Source: an uncultured Vicinamibacterales bacterium
Lineage (GTDB): Bacteria > Acidobacteriota > Vicinamibacteria > Vicinamibacterales > UBA8438
Direction of reading: 5' to 3'
DNA length: 64,000 nucleotides
Assembly: GCA_958295905.1 (NCBI GenBank)
Contig: OY282382.1
Span: 1,388,001-1,452,000, forward strand
Below are positions 25,798-33,996 of the stretch, in pieces (position 1 is the stretch's first letter; each line of letters starts with the position of its first letter). Position numbers and translations under genes: made by a program. The notes below the pieces were generated by a model, which saw nothing but the letters and a program-made list of their open reading frames with translations, was not told the origin of the DNA and ran no database searches.

Positions 25798-26790
25798 ATG
25801 CGACAGCTGAGCAGCGCATGGATGGCAGGGCTGGCGGCGGGCGGACTCGCAGCCGCGGTGGAGGTGCGCGCGCAGCAGGACACTGAGGGGGCCAACGCGG
25901 TCCTGCCGTGGGCCTACGTGCTCAACGACCCCGCCGCGGCGGGCGCCGACGCGCCCGACCCCGCCGAGGTGGTCACGGTGCCCGGCTCCAGCGTGTCGAT
26001 GCCGCGCTCGGCCATCAACATCAACGACGGCCCGCCCGACTGGCACCCCGACGCCCATCCGCCGATGCCCGAGGTCGTGGCCCGCGGCGGCGGCGAGGGC
26101 GTCGTCGCGTGCGGCTACTGCCACCTGCCGAACGGCCAGGGCAAGCCGGAGAACGCCGGCCTCGCCGGCCAGCCGTACGAGTACATCGTGCAGCAGATGA
26201 CCGACTGGCGGAACGGCCTGCGCAGGCCCGGCGAGCCGCGCATGGGGCCGCCGGCCTTCATGGAGCGGATCGGACTGGCCGCCACCGACGAGGAGGCGCG
26301 CATCGCGGCCGAGTACTTCTCGTCGATCGACTTCAAGCCGTGGGTCGATGTCGTGGAGACCGACGCGGTGCCGAAGACACGCTTCGCGGGTTGGATCCAC
26401 GAGGTGGTCGAGGGCGGCGGCGCCGAACCGATCGGCACGCGGGTGGTCGAGACGCCCAGGGACCTGAAGCGGACCAAGCTGCGCGACGACGCCTCCGGCT
26501 TCATCGCCTACGTGCCGTCGGGCGCGGTGGGCCGTGGACGCAGGATCGTGCTCACGGGGGGCGCCAACTCCGTAGCGTGCACCGTCTGCCACGGCCCCGA
26601 CCTGCGCGGCATCGGCCCGGTGCCGGCCCTCGCCGGCCGCTCGCCGAGCTACATGGCCCGGCAGCTCTACGACCTGCAGACCGGCGTGCGCAACGGAGCG
26701 TGGTCCGACCTGATGGACGCCGCCGTGAAGAACCTCACCCCGGAGGACATCGTGGACATCGTCGCCTACACGGCCAGCCTGGAGCCGTGA
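25798..26790 (+). CDS. Diheme cytochrome c, periplasmic
   Basis: A 330-residue exported protein with a signal peptide (LAAGGLAAAVEVRAQ). Two haem-attachment sites are visible: CGYCH near residue 104 and CTVCH near residue 261, each followed by class-I cytochrome features such as GLAGQPYEYIVQQM and PALAGRSPSYMARQLYDLQT. It would carry electrons in the periplasm, perhaps from a quinoprotein or molybdenum dehydrogenase. It lies 25 bases before the helicase gene but is functionally unrelated, so co-transcription may be incidental. Confidence 0.9.
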   Translation: MRQLSSAWMAGLAAGGLAAAVEVRAQQDTEGANAVLPWAYVLNDPAAAGADAPDPAEVVTVPGSSVSMPRSAININDGPPDWHPDAHPPMPEVVARGGGEGVVACGYCHLPNGQGKPENAGLAGQPYEYIVQQMTDWRNGLRRPGEPRMGPPAFMERIGLAATDEEARIAAEYFSSIDFKPWVDVVETDAVPKTRFAGWIHEVVEGGGAEPIGTRVVETPRDLKRTKLRDDASGFIAYVPSGAVGRGRRIVLTGGANSVACTVCHGPDLRGIGPVPALAGRSPSYMARQLYDLQTGVRNGAWSDLMDAAVKNLTPEDIVDIVAYTASLEP

Positions 26791-26815
26791 GGAACTCCGC
26801 AGACGAAAAGTATCC

Positions 26816-28888
26816 GTGACGTACGACCCCCGGCGCGCCCTGGAGCTACTGAGAGAAGGTACGAGGCGCCGCGACACCGGGTTCCGCGAGGGGCAGGAGG
26901 AGGCGATTCGGCACGTCGTGGAAGCTCGTGGCCGGCTCCTCGTCGTGCAGAGGACCGGATGGGGCAAGAGCTTCGTCTACTTCATCGCGACCAGACTGCT
27001 GCGCGAAGCCGGGGCAGGACCCGCGCTTCTCATCTCCCCGCTGCTCTCCCTGATGCGGAACCAGATCGCCGCCGCCGAGCGGATGGGGATCCGCGCCATC
27101 AGGATCACTTCGGACAACCAAGACCGCTGGCAGGACGCGGAAGCGTGCCTGCGGCGCGACGAGGCGGACATCCTGCTCATTTCTCCCGAGCGGCTGGGCA
27201 ACGACCGCTTCCGCACCGAGGTGCTGGCGGAGGTTGCAGAACGCATCAGCCTGCTGGTCATCGACGAAGCCCATTGCATCTCGGATTGGGGGCATGATTT
27301 CAGACCCCACTACCGGCTGATCGAACGGATCGCCCGCACCCTTCCGGCGAACCTCAGACTGCTCGCAACCACTGCGACCGCAAATGATCGAGTGATGGGC
27401 GATCTCGCCGCAGTGCTCGGCCCGAACCTGGAGGTGCTGCGCGGCGGTCTCGGCCGGCCATCGCTCATGCTCCAGACGATACGGCTACCCCGGCAGTCGC
27501 AACGGCTGGCATGGCTTGCGGAGCAGCTTCCCGCATTGCCCGGCCACGGGATCATCTACACGCTCACCGTCCGGGATGCCGTCCAAGTGGCGGAATGGCT
27601 CCGGTCGCGAGAACTGCCGGTGGAATCCTATACGGGACAAACCGGAGATGGGCGCGAGGCTCTTGAACAGTTGCTGCTCGATAACCGTGTGAAGGCTCTG
27701 GTGGCGACGACCGCGCTCGGGATGGGCTTCGACAAACCGGATCTCGGCTTCGTGATCCACTACCAGGCACCGGGCTCGGTCGTGGCGTACTACCAGCAGG
27801 TCGGCCGTGCCGGCCGTGCGCTCGACAGGGCCTATGGCGTGCTGCTGAGCGGCGAGGAAGAGACCGACATCACGGACTACTTCATCGCCGGTGCGTTCCC
27901 GACCCGTGGCGAAGTTCGGCAGGTGATCGACGCGCTCGACGCGGCGCCGGACGGCCTCTCCATCCCGAACCTGCTCGGAAGGGTCAATCTCAGCTCTGGA
28001 CGCATCGAGAAGACGATGGCGCTGCTCTCGCTCGAATCACCGGCCCCCATCGCAAAACAGGGGACCAAGTGGCAGTTGACCGCCGCAGACCTGAGCAGCG
28101 GGTTCTGGGAGCGGGCGGAGCGCCTGACCGACCTGCGGCATGAGGAGCAGCGCCAGATGCAGGAGTATGTGATGCTCGAATCCGGACACATGGAATTCCT
28201 CATCCGGGCGCTGGACGGAGATCCGGAGACCGTTCGACCCCCGAACCTGCCGCCGCTGCCCACGGAGGTCGAGCCGGGACTCTTGCAGGAGGCGGTGACG
28301 TTCCTCCGCCGCACCGGCCTGCCCATCAAACCGCGCGAGCGATGGCCCGCGGGCGGGCTGCCGCGATGCGACGTTCGCGGATCGATCTCCTCGGAGCACC
28401 GGGCCGAGGCCGGGAAGGCGCTCTGTATCTGGGGCGACGCCGGCTGGGGCGGGCTGGTTCGGCGCGGCAAGTACCGGGACGGCCGTTTCGCGGACGATCT
28501 CGTCCGCGCCTGCGCTGCGCTGATGGCGCAATGGACCCCGCGGCCGGCGCCGGAGTGGGTGACCTGCATCCCGTCACGACGGCGTCCGAGCCTCGTCCCG
28601 GACTTCGCCGAACGCTTGGCGACGGAGATGGGACTGCCGTTCCATCGATCGCTTTCGAAGGTCGAGGATCGGGCGGAGCAGAAATCGATGGCGAACAGCG
28701 TCCAGCAGGCGCGCAACGTGGATGGCTCGCTCGCGGTCTCCCAGGAGCCGCTGCCCGGTGGACCGGTGCTGCTGGTGGACGACATGGTGGATTCGCGCTG
28801 GACGTTGACGGTCGCCGCGTGGCTGTTGCGCTCGAAGGGCAGCGGCGCAGTGTGGCCGCTTGCCCTCGCCCTGACGGGTCACGATTGA
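26816..28888 (+). CDS. RecQ-family helicase fused to phosphoribosyltransferase domain
   Basis: A 690-residue protein with GTG start. Residues 1-330 are an SF2 helicase core: [13 protein letters not shown] (motif 0), RTGWGKS (Walker A), [17 protein letters not shown] (DEAH box with RecQ loop), TATAND, and [13 protein letters not shown] (motif VI). The RecQ zinc and HRDC domains are not obvious. The last ~200 residues resemble ComF-type phosphoribosyltransferases, ending with the PRPP-loop motif [20 protein letters not shown]. Its stop overlaps the start of the DprA-like gene by one base. Known antiphage system ShosTA pairs a phosphoribosyltransferase protein with a DprA homologue; here a helicase is added. 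Role in DNA surveillance is inferred. Confidence 0.85.
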   Translation: MTYDPRRALELLREGTRRRDTGFREGQEEAIRHVVEARGRLLVVQRTGWGKSFVYFIATRLLREAGAGPALLISPLLSLMRNQIAAAERMGIRAIRITSDNQDRWQDAEACLRRDEADILLISPERLGNDRFRTEVLAEVAERISLLVIDEAHCISDWGHDFRPHYRLIERIARTLPANLRLLATTATANDRVMGDLAAVLGPNLEVLRGGLGRPSLMLQTIRLPRQSQRLAWLAEQLPALPGHGIIYTLTVRDAVQVAEWLRSRELPVESYTGQTGDGREALEQLLLDNRVKALVATTALGMGFDKPDLGFVIHYQAPGSVVAYYQQVGRAGRALDRAYGVLLSGEEETDITDYFIAGAFPTRGEVRQVIDALDAAPDGLSIPNLLGRVNLSSGRIEKTMALLSLESPAPIAKQGTKWQLTAADLSSGFWERAERLTDLRHEEQRQMQEYVMLESGHMEFLIRALDGDPETVRPPNLPPLPTEVEPGLLQEAVTFLRRTGLPIKPRERWPAGGLPRCDVRGSISSEHRAEAGKALCIWGDAGWGGLVRRGKYRDGRFADDLVRACAALMAQWTPRPAPEWVTCIPSRRRPSLVPDFAERLATEMGLPFHRSLSKVEDRAEQKSMANSVQQARNVDGSLAVSQEPLPGGPVLLVDDMVDSRWTLTVAAWLLRSKGSGAVWPLALALTGHD

Positions 28889-29892
28889 TGACGTTCGAGC
28901 TGTCTTCCAACACCCAGGCGATCTTGCTGCTGACGGCGCCGTTGATGGCCGGGCGAGGCAAGCCTTCCGTCAAACCGCTCGCCGCCGGCGAGTACCGCCG
29001 GCTCGCCCGCCGGCTCCGTGAGCAGCAGCGCCAACCCGCCGATCTGCTGGAGCCCGGGGCGCGCGAGATCGTGAGCGGCTGCCGGGTTGAACTGGATTCC
29101 GAACGACTCGCACAGCTGCTCGGCCGCGGGTTTCTCCTCGCCCAGGCGGTGGAACGCTGGCGGACGCGGGCGATCTGGGTCCTGAGCCGGGCGGATGCCG
29201 ATTACCCGCGCCGCCTGAAGCAGCGCCTTGGAGAGGACGCGCCCCCGGTGCTCTACGGCTGTGGCGACGCCGCGATTCCGGGCACCGGCGGCCTGGCGGT
29301 CGTCGGCTCCCGGAACGTGCACGAGGCGCTGATTCAATACACCGAGGACGTGGGGCGACTCGCCGCGTCGGCGGGACGCAGCCTGGTATCGGGCGGCGCC
29401 CGGGGCGTCGACCGGGCGGCGATGCGCGGGGCGCTGGATGCGGGCGGGCGGGTGGCGGGCGTACTGGCCGACGGCCTCGAAAAGGCGGCGATGCTCCGGG
29501 AACATCGGGAAGCGCTGATGGAAAGGCGGCTGGTATTGATTTCCCCATACGATCCCGCGGCCCGTTTCCAGGTCGGACATGCGATGCAACGCAACAAGCT
29601 GATCTATGCGCTCTCGGACGCGGCGCTGGTCGTCAATTCGGACTACGGGAAAGGAGGCACCTGGGCGGGGGCGGTCGAGCAGCTCGGCAAGCTGAAGCTG
29701 GTGCCCATCCATGTTCGTGCCAACGGCGAGGTGGGGAAGGGCCTCCAGGGACTTCTGGAACGGGGGGCGAAGCCGTGGCCGGAGCCGGAGACTCCGGAGG
29801 CTTTGGAAGAGATCCTGGATGCGGCGGCAGACGAGGGGCCCGGCGCCCTGGGGCGACAGGGGCTCCGGCCTCTTTTCGAGCAACGGGATTGA
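28888..29892 (+). CDS. DprA/Smf-like protein paired with RecQ-PRTase
   Basis: A 334-residue protein. Residues 1-110 are helical and unlike canonical DprA; the Rossmann-like domain follows with [24 protein letters not shown] (the nucleotide/ssDNA loop, SGxARGxD) and [20 protein letters not shown]. The C-terminal winged helix of transformation DprA is missing. Standard DprA loads RecA on incoming DNA; this divergent, operon-borne form more likely serves a conflict module. Translationally coupled to the helicase (TGATG). Nothing suggests natural competence genes nearby. Confidence 0.8.
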   Translation: MTFELSSNTQAILLLTAPLMAGRGKPSVKPLAAGEYRRLARRLREQQRQPADLLEPGAREIVSGCRVELDSERLAQLLGRGFLLAQAVERWRTRAIWVLSRADADYPRRLKQRLGEDAPPVLYGCGDAAIPGTGGLAVVGSRNVHEALIQYTEDVGRLAASAGRSLVSGGARGVDRAAMRGALDAGGRVAGVLADGLEKAAMLREHREALMERRLVLISPYDPAARFQVGHAMQRNKLIYALSDAALVVNSDYGKGGTWAGAVEQLGKLKLVPIHVRANGEVGKGLQGLLERGAKPWPEPETPEALEEILDAAADEGPGALGRQGLRPLFEQRD

Positions 29893-30008
29893 AAGAAGGA
29901 TGGAACCAACTAAGTCGAGCGACGACACACCGCTTCAGGCCGCAGTCTGTACAGCAAGAGTCCTGTTGTCAATGGTTTACAAGGAGCGAAGGACACTTTG
30001 ATGGAACG
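29893..30008. other. Spacer with a 33-codon open frame
   Basis: Contains an ATG at 29900 behind GAAAGAAGG and a frame ending ...VYKERRTL at 30001. It may be a small third gene of the RecQ-DprA operon or noise; nothing identifies it. Confidence 0.25.
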
Positions 30009-31142
30009 TCACTTGGCGGTCTCGAGCGTCTCAGAGGCCGCCGGCGCGGGACGTTCGACCTGTTGCTTGACGTGCTCCAGATAGTTGCGCACGGCGTCGC
30101 GCGAGCGGCGTCTGATGACGGGCCGCAGGAACCACCCTCTGAAGCCGGTCATCCCGTCGTTGCGCGATCGCGTGATCGAGACGAGCGCGGTGCCGGGCGG
30201 ATCGGAACCGCGGGGGTGGTCGAAGAGAAAGCGCAGCTCGAGCGTGGTGTGGAAGTAGTGGCTCGCGTAGAGCTGTTTGATGGCGATCGCATAGGCGGCG
30301 CCCGATGACGACCCGGCGTCCAGCGGATGGATCGTGACGTGGTTCACCCGGATGGTCGGCTTGAGGCCGAAGTCGACCACCGTCCAGTAGAAGAAGTCCT
30401 CGGCGCCGGCCGGACGACCGTGCGGGTAGTCGTCGAGATACGCCAGGAGGGCGGGCACGGGAACGGGCAGCGGGTCGCCGCCGGCGAGCAGGGCGCGGAA
30501 CTGCTCGGCCACGAGCAGGGGCCGGCCGCCATCGACGTAGGACCCGAGCGCCGCGTTGCCCTCCGCCTGGTACGCGCGGACCAGCTCGAGGATCATTTCG
30601 CGGGCGATCTCGTCGGCCTGACCCGCCGCAGTTTCGGACGACCAGTCCACGCCGGTCCGGAATCGCTCCATCGCGGGCGCCGAGAGCTTCACCTCGCAGT
30701 CGCCGGGACGACACCCCGGCAACGCCTCGACATCGGCTTCGGGCAGCGTCAGCGCCTGCAGATCCTCGAGACGCGGGGGACTCGCGAACCGACCGATCTG
30801 CGGGATGCCGGAGCCGCGCTCGAACCGCTCGATGTCGCGGAACTGCTCGACCACCTGTTCGGGCCGCGCTTCGACGTACACGACCCCGATGTTGGCCAGC
30901 TCCTCGCGGACCGGCGTGTCGAGGCTCCTGATGACGGCCGAGCCGCGGTCGAGCGTTCGCACATCGTCGGTCGAGAAGCCCAGGGTCTGCGTCACGAGCC
31001 GCTCCACGGTCGACCCGGATTGCGCGGCGGGGGAGACGACGGCGATCGGCAGAAACGCCCACGCCAGGGCGACCCGCGCAGCCTCCGAAGACAGGCGGTG
31101 AATCGGGTTCCGGCCGGGGGGCGCGCCAGCGGCAGAGGACAT
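30009..31142 (-). CDS. Exported protein of unknown function
   Basis: A 377-residue protein starting MSSAAGAPPGRNPIHRLSSE with a signal-like segment (RVALAWAFLPIAVVSPAAQ). The mature protein has no recognised enzyme motif. Conserved-looking stretches are YWTVVDFGLKPTIRVNHVTI and SSGAAYAIAIKQLYASHYFH with TTLELRFLF, suggesting a lipid- or ligand-binding fold. It ends in a charged helix (RDAVRNYLEHVKQQVERP). It is convergent with the DprA-like gene and divergent from the molybdopterin dehydrogenase subunit. I could not assign a function. Confidence 0.65.
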   Translation of the reverse strand: MSSAAGAPPGRNPIHRLSSEAARVALAWAFLPIAVVSPAAQSGSTVERLVTQTLGFSTDDVRTLDRGSAVIRSLDTPVREELANIGVVYVEARPEQVVEQFRDIERFERGSGIPQIGRFASPPRLEDLQALTLPEADVEALPGCRPGDCEVKLSAPAMERFRTGVDWSSETAAGQADEIAREMILELVRAYQAEGNAALGSYVDGGRPLLVAEQFRALLAGGDPLPVPVPALLAYLDDYPHGRPAGAEDFFYWTVVDFGLKPTIRVNHVTIHPLDAGSSSGAAYAIAIKQLYASHYFHTTLELRFLFDHPRGSDPPGTALVSITRSRNDGMTGFRGWFLRPVIRRRSRDAVRNYLEHVKQQVERPAPAASETLETAK

Positions 31143-31190
31143 GGGTGACGGGCCCATTGTAGTATGCGCATCGTCCGGCGCCGTCTGCGG

Positions 31191-31365
31191 GAACACGCGT
31201 GACGCCCGGCGGACACGGAGATCTTCGCAATCATCTGCGGCGCCACCCGCCGCTACCGGCGGGAACACGCGTGACGCCCGGCGGACACGGAGATCTTCGC
31301 AATCATCTGCGGCGCCACCCGCCGCTACCGGCGGGAACACGTGTGACGCCCGGCGGACACGGAGA
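31191..31365. repeat. 72-bp tandem repeat, about 2.5 units
   Basis: Units start at 31191, 31263 and 31335 with GAACACGCGTGACGCCCGGC and include GGACACGGAGAT. The last, partial unit supplies GGACACGGAGATTCGACGC, whose GGAGA is the ribosome-binding site of the ATG at 31374. The period is a multiple of three. Confidence 0.85.
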
Positions 31366-31373
31366 TTCGACGC

Positions 31374-33737
31374 ATGAACACGGTTCCGGTACTGCCAAAA
31401 CTGATCGGCCGGCGCATCAAGCGGCGCGAGGACCCGCGGCTCGTCCGCGGGCGCGCCACCTATGTCGACGACGTGAAGATCCACGGCCTGCGGCATCTCG
31501 CGTTCAAGCGGAGCGACGTCGCGCACGGGCGCATCCGGTCGGTCGACACCCGCGCCGCCGCCGCGGTCGACGGGGTCGAGGCGGTGCTCACCGGCGCCGA
31601 GATCGCCGGGTTCCTCGGCCCGATGCCGATCGGGACGCCGTTCCCCTCGCCCGATCACCACGCGGTGGCGGTGGACACGGTCCGGTTCGTCGGCGAGCCG
31701 GTCGCGGTGGTGGTGGCCCGCGACCGCTACGCGGCGCGCGACGCCGCCGACGCGGTGGTCGTCGACTACGAGCCGCTGCCGGCGGTGGTCGATCCGGAAC
31801 AGGCGATGACCGGGCAGCCGGCGGTGCTGCACGCCGACTATCCGACCAACGTGGCCCTCGGTCCGCTGTCGCGGGGGACGGGCATCCGCCGGCGGCAGCC
31901 GGTGGACGACACCGCCGTCGACGAGGCGTTCGCGGCGGCCGACATGGTGATCTCGCAGCGGATCGTGAACCAGCGGCTGGCCCCGAACTCGATCGAGCCG
32001 CGCGGGGTGGTGGCGCACTACGAGGGGGGCAAGGACGAGCTGACGATCTGGTCGTCGACCCAGAACCCGCACATTCTCCGGACCTTCGTGGCGCGGATGA
32101 TCGGCCTCGGCCAGGACCGGGTGCGGGCGATCGCGCCCGAGGTCGGGGGCGGATTCGGGGCGAAGATCAACATCTACGGGGAGGAGTACGTCGCGGCGGC
32201 GCTGTCGAAGCGGCTCGACATGCCCCTCAAGTGGATCGAGGATCGGTCCGAGGCGTTCCTCGCCACCGTCCACGGCCGCGACCTGATCGGATACGTCGAT
32301 CTGGCGGCCCGGCGCGACGGGTCGGTCCTCGGCCTGAAGCTGCGCATCGTGGCCGACATCGGCGCCTACAACATGCTGCTGACCGCGGGCATCCCCACCA
32401 ACAGCATGACGATGGCCGGCGGCAGCTATGCGTTCCCCGCCGTCCGCGTGACCCTGACCGAGGTCTTCACCAACAAGACGCCGACCGACGCCTACCGCGG
32501 CGCGGGCCGCCCGGAGGCGACCTACTTCGTCGAGCGGGCGATGGACATGCTCGCGCGCGAGATCGACATGGACCCGGCCGAGCTGCGCCGGAAGAATTTC
32601 ATCCGGCCCGACCGGTTCCCCTACCGAACGCCGCTGGGCGCGGTCTACGACTCGGGCGACTACGAGAAGACCCTCGACCGCGCGCTGGAGACGGCGGGGT
32701 GGGCGCAGCTCAGGACCGAGCGCGCCGCGGCGCGGGCCGCCGGCCGGGTCGTCGGGCTCGGGCTGTCGATGTACGTCGAGAGCTGCGGGCTGGGGCCGTC
32801 CGCCATGGTGTCGCCCGGCGGCTGGGAGCACTCGCAGGTCACCGTCGAGCGCGACGGGCGCATCAGCGCAACCACCGGCGCGTCACCGCACGGTCAGGGC
32901 AACGAGACGACCTTCGCGCAGATGCTCGCCGACCAGTTCGGCGTGCCCATCGACCATGTGACCATCCGCCACGGCGACACCGCGGTGGTCAAGCAGGGCA
33001 TCGGCACCTTCGGCAGCCGGTCGCAGGCGGTCGGGGGAACGGCCCTGCACAACGCCGGGATCAAGGTGAAGGCGAAGATGGCCCGGTTCGCCGCCTTCCT
33101 GCTCGAGGCGCACGAGGAGGACCTCGTCTTCGAGAACGGGACCATCGCCGTCCAGGGCGCGCCGTCGTCGGCCCGGCCGTTCGCCGAGGTGGCCGCCTAT
33201 GCCTACAAGCCGGTGAAGCGTCCCGAAGACCTCGACCCCGGCCTCAGCGACGAGGCGTTCTTCGAGCCGCTCAACAACACCTACCCGTTCGGGTGCCAGA
33301 TCGCGATGATCGAGGTGGACCGCGGGACCGGCGAGGCGCGGCTGCTGAAGATGGTCGCGGTCAACGATGCCGGCCACCTCATCAATCCGCTCATCGTCGA
33401 GGGGCAGATCCACGGCGGGCTCGCGCAGGGCATCGGCCAGGCGCTCATCGAGGAGGTCGTCTACGACCGCGACGGCCAGCCGCTCACCGGGTCGTTCATG
33501 GACTACGCCCTCCCCCGCGCCGCCGACTTCCCGCGTTTCGAGCTCGACCACACCGTCACCCCGACCCCCGTCAACCCGCTGGGCGCGAAGGGAGTCGGCG
33601 AGGCGGGGACCATCGGCTCGCCCCCCTGCATCGTCGCCGCCGCCGTCGACGCGCTGAGCCCGTTCGGCGTGCGGCACATCGACATGATGCTGCGGCCCGA
33701 GAAGCTCTGGCGCCTCATGCAGGGGGAACCGTCGTGA
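31374..33737 (+). CDS. Molybdopterin-binding subunit of xanthine-dehydrogenase-family enzyme
   Basis: A 787-residue large subunit. The N-terminal domain has RREDPRLVRGRATYVDDV; the molybdopterin part has VGGGFGAKINIYGEEY and ends with the catalytic Glu motif KGVGEAGTIGSPP. The active-site loop is AYRGAGRPEATYF, not the AYxCSFR of true form-I CO dehydrogenase, so the substrate is probably an N-heterocycle or aldehyde-like compound. The FAD and iron-sulphur subunits that normally accompany it are not in the window, so it is an orphan or uses distant partners. MoaB and MoeA for its cofactor are encoded at 58.7-61 kb. Confidence 0.9.
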   Translation: MNTVPVLPKLIGRRIKRREDPRLVRGRATYVDDVKIHGLRHLAFKRSDVAHGRIRSVDTRAAAAVDGVEAVLTGAEIAGFLGPMPIGTPFPSPDHHAVAVDTVRFVGEPVAVVVARDRYAARDAADAVVVDYEPLPAVVDPEQAMTGQPAVLHADYPTNVALGPLSRGTGIRRRQPVDDTAVDEAFAAADMVISQRIVNQRLAPNSIEPRGVVAHYEGGKDELTIWSSTQNPHILRTFVARMIGLGQDRVRAIAPEVGGGFGAKINIYGEEYVAAALSKRLDMPLKWIEDRSEAFLATVHGRDLIGYVDLAARRDGSVLGLKLRIVADIGAYNMLLTAGIPTNSMTMAGGSYAFPAVRVTLTEVFTNKTPTDAYRGAGRPEATYFVERAMDMLAREIDMDPAELRRKNFIRPDRFPYRTPLGAVYDSGDYEKTLDRALETAGWAQLRTERAAARAAGRVVGLGLSMYVESCGLGPSAMVSPGGWEHSQVTVERDGRISATTGASPHGQGNETTFAQMLADQFGVPIDHVTIRHGDTAVVKQGIGTFGSRSQAVGGTALHNAGIKVKAKMARFAAFLLEAHEEDLVFENGTIAVQGAPSSARPFAEVAAYAYKPVKRPEDLDPGLSDEAFFEPLNNTYPFGCQIAMIEVDRGTGEARLLKMVAVNDAGHLINPLIVEGQIHGGLAQGIGQALIEEVVYDRDGQPLTGSFMDYALPRAADFPRFELDHTVTPTPVNPLGAKGVGEAGTIGSPPCIVAAAVDALSPFGVRHIDMMLRPEKLWRLMQGEPS

Positions 33738-33854
33738 ATCCGGCGGTGTCGACGTGTGTTGACAGCCCGTGGCGAAAGTCCCCGCGGTATTCGAGCGGCG
33801 GCGCATCCGCCTGACTGCGCTGTTCGTTGGTTTGCGCCCTCACTCACGCCTTGT

Positions 33855-33942
33855 CAGGCACGGGCGTTCTTTGCCCGCGGGCGTTCTTCAGCCCGCCGGC
33901 GCCCCCGCCGCTCTCGGCGCGGCGCGGGGTTGACCACGGGCG
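33855..33942. repeat. REP-like double-hairpin repeat, copy 2
   Basis: The same ~89-base element as at 16784..16872, with a few substitutions in the GC-rich middle. It contains CGGGCGTTCTTTGCCCG and CGGGCGTTCTTCAGCCCG in tandem. It lies about 120 bases behind the molybdopterin subunit stop and just before the SMC-like ATPase gene. Confidence 0.75.
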
Positions 33943-33996
33943 GTTGATGGGAACGAGCGTCGACGACACGCTCGAACCGCACCCGGGAATCGACGC

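Noticed and set aside
23737-26967. A 1,076-codon minus-strand frame across permease and cytochrome genes
   Set aside because: It is antisense to two well-supported genes and shows only low-complexity His/Arg/Gly-rich sequence.
28888-29892. Competence dprA
   Set aside because: The N-terminal domain is divergent, the C-terminal winged helix is missing and the gene is coupled to a RecQ-PRTase; no competence genes are nearby.
31191-31365. CRISPR-like regularly spaced repeats
   Set aside because: The units are contiguous 72-bp tandem copies without unique spacers and there are no cas genes. The same applies to 59577..59797 and 56296..56560.
30009-32831. A 940-codon minus-strand frame joining the exported protein with the antisense of the molybdopterin subunit
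   Set aside because: Only the last ~377 codons are real. The upstream part is antisense to a strongly conserved enzyme and passes through the tandem repeats.
31374-33737. Assignment as CO dehydrogenase large subunit (coxL)
   Set aside because: The active-site loop reads AYRGAGR instead of the AYxCSFR of form-I enzymes, and no partner subunits are adjacent.
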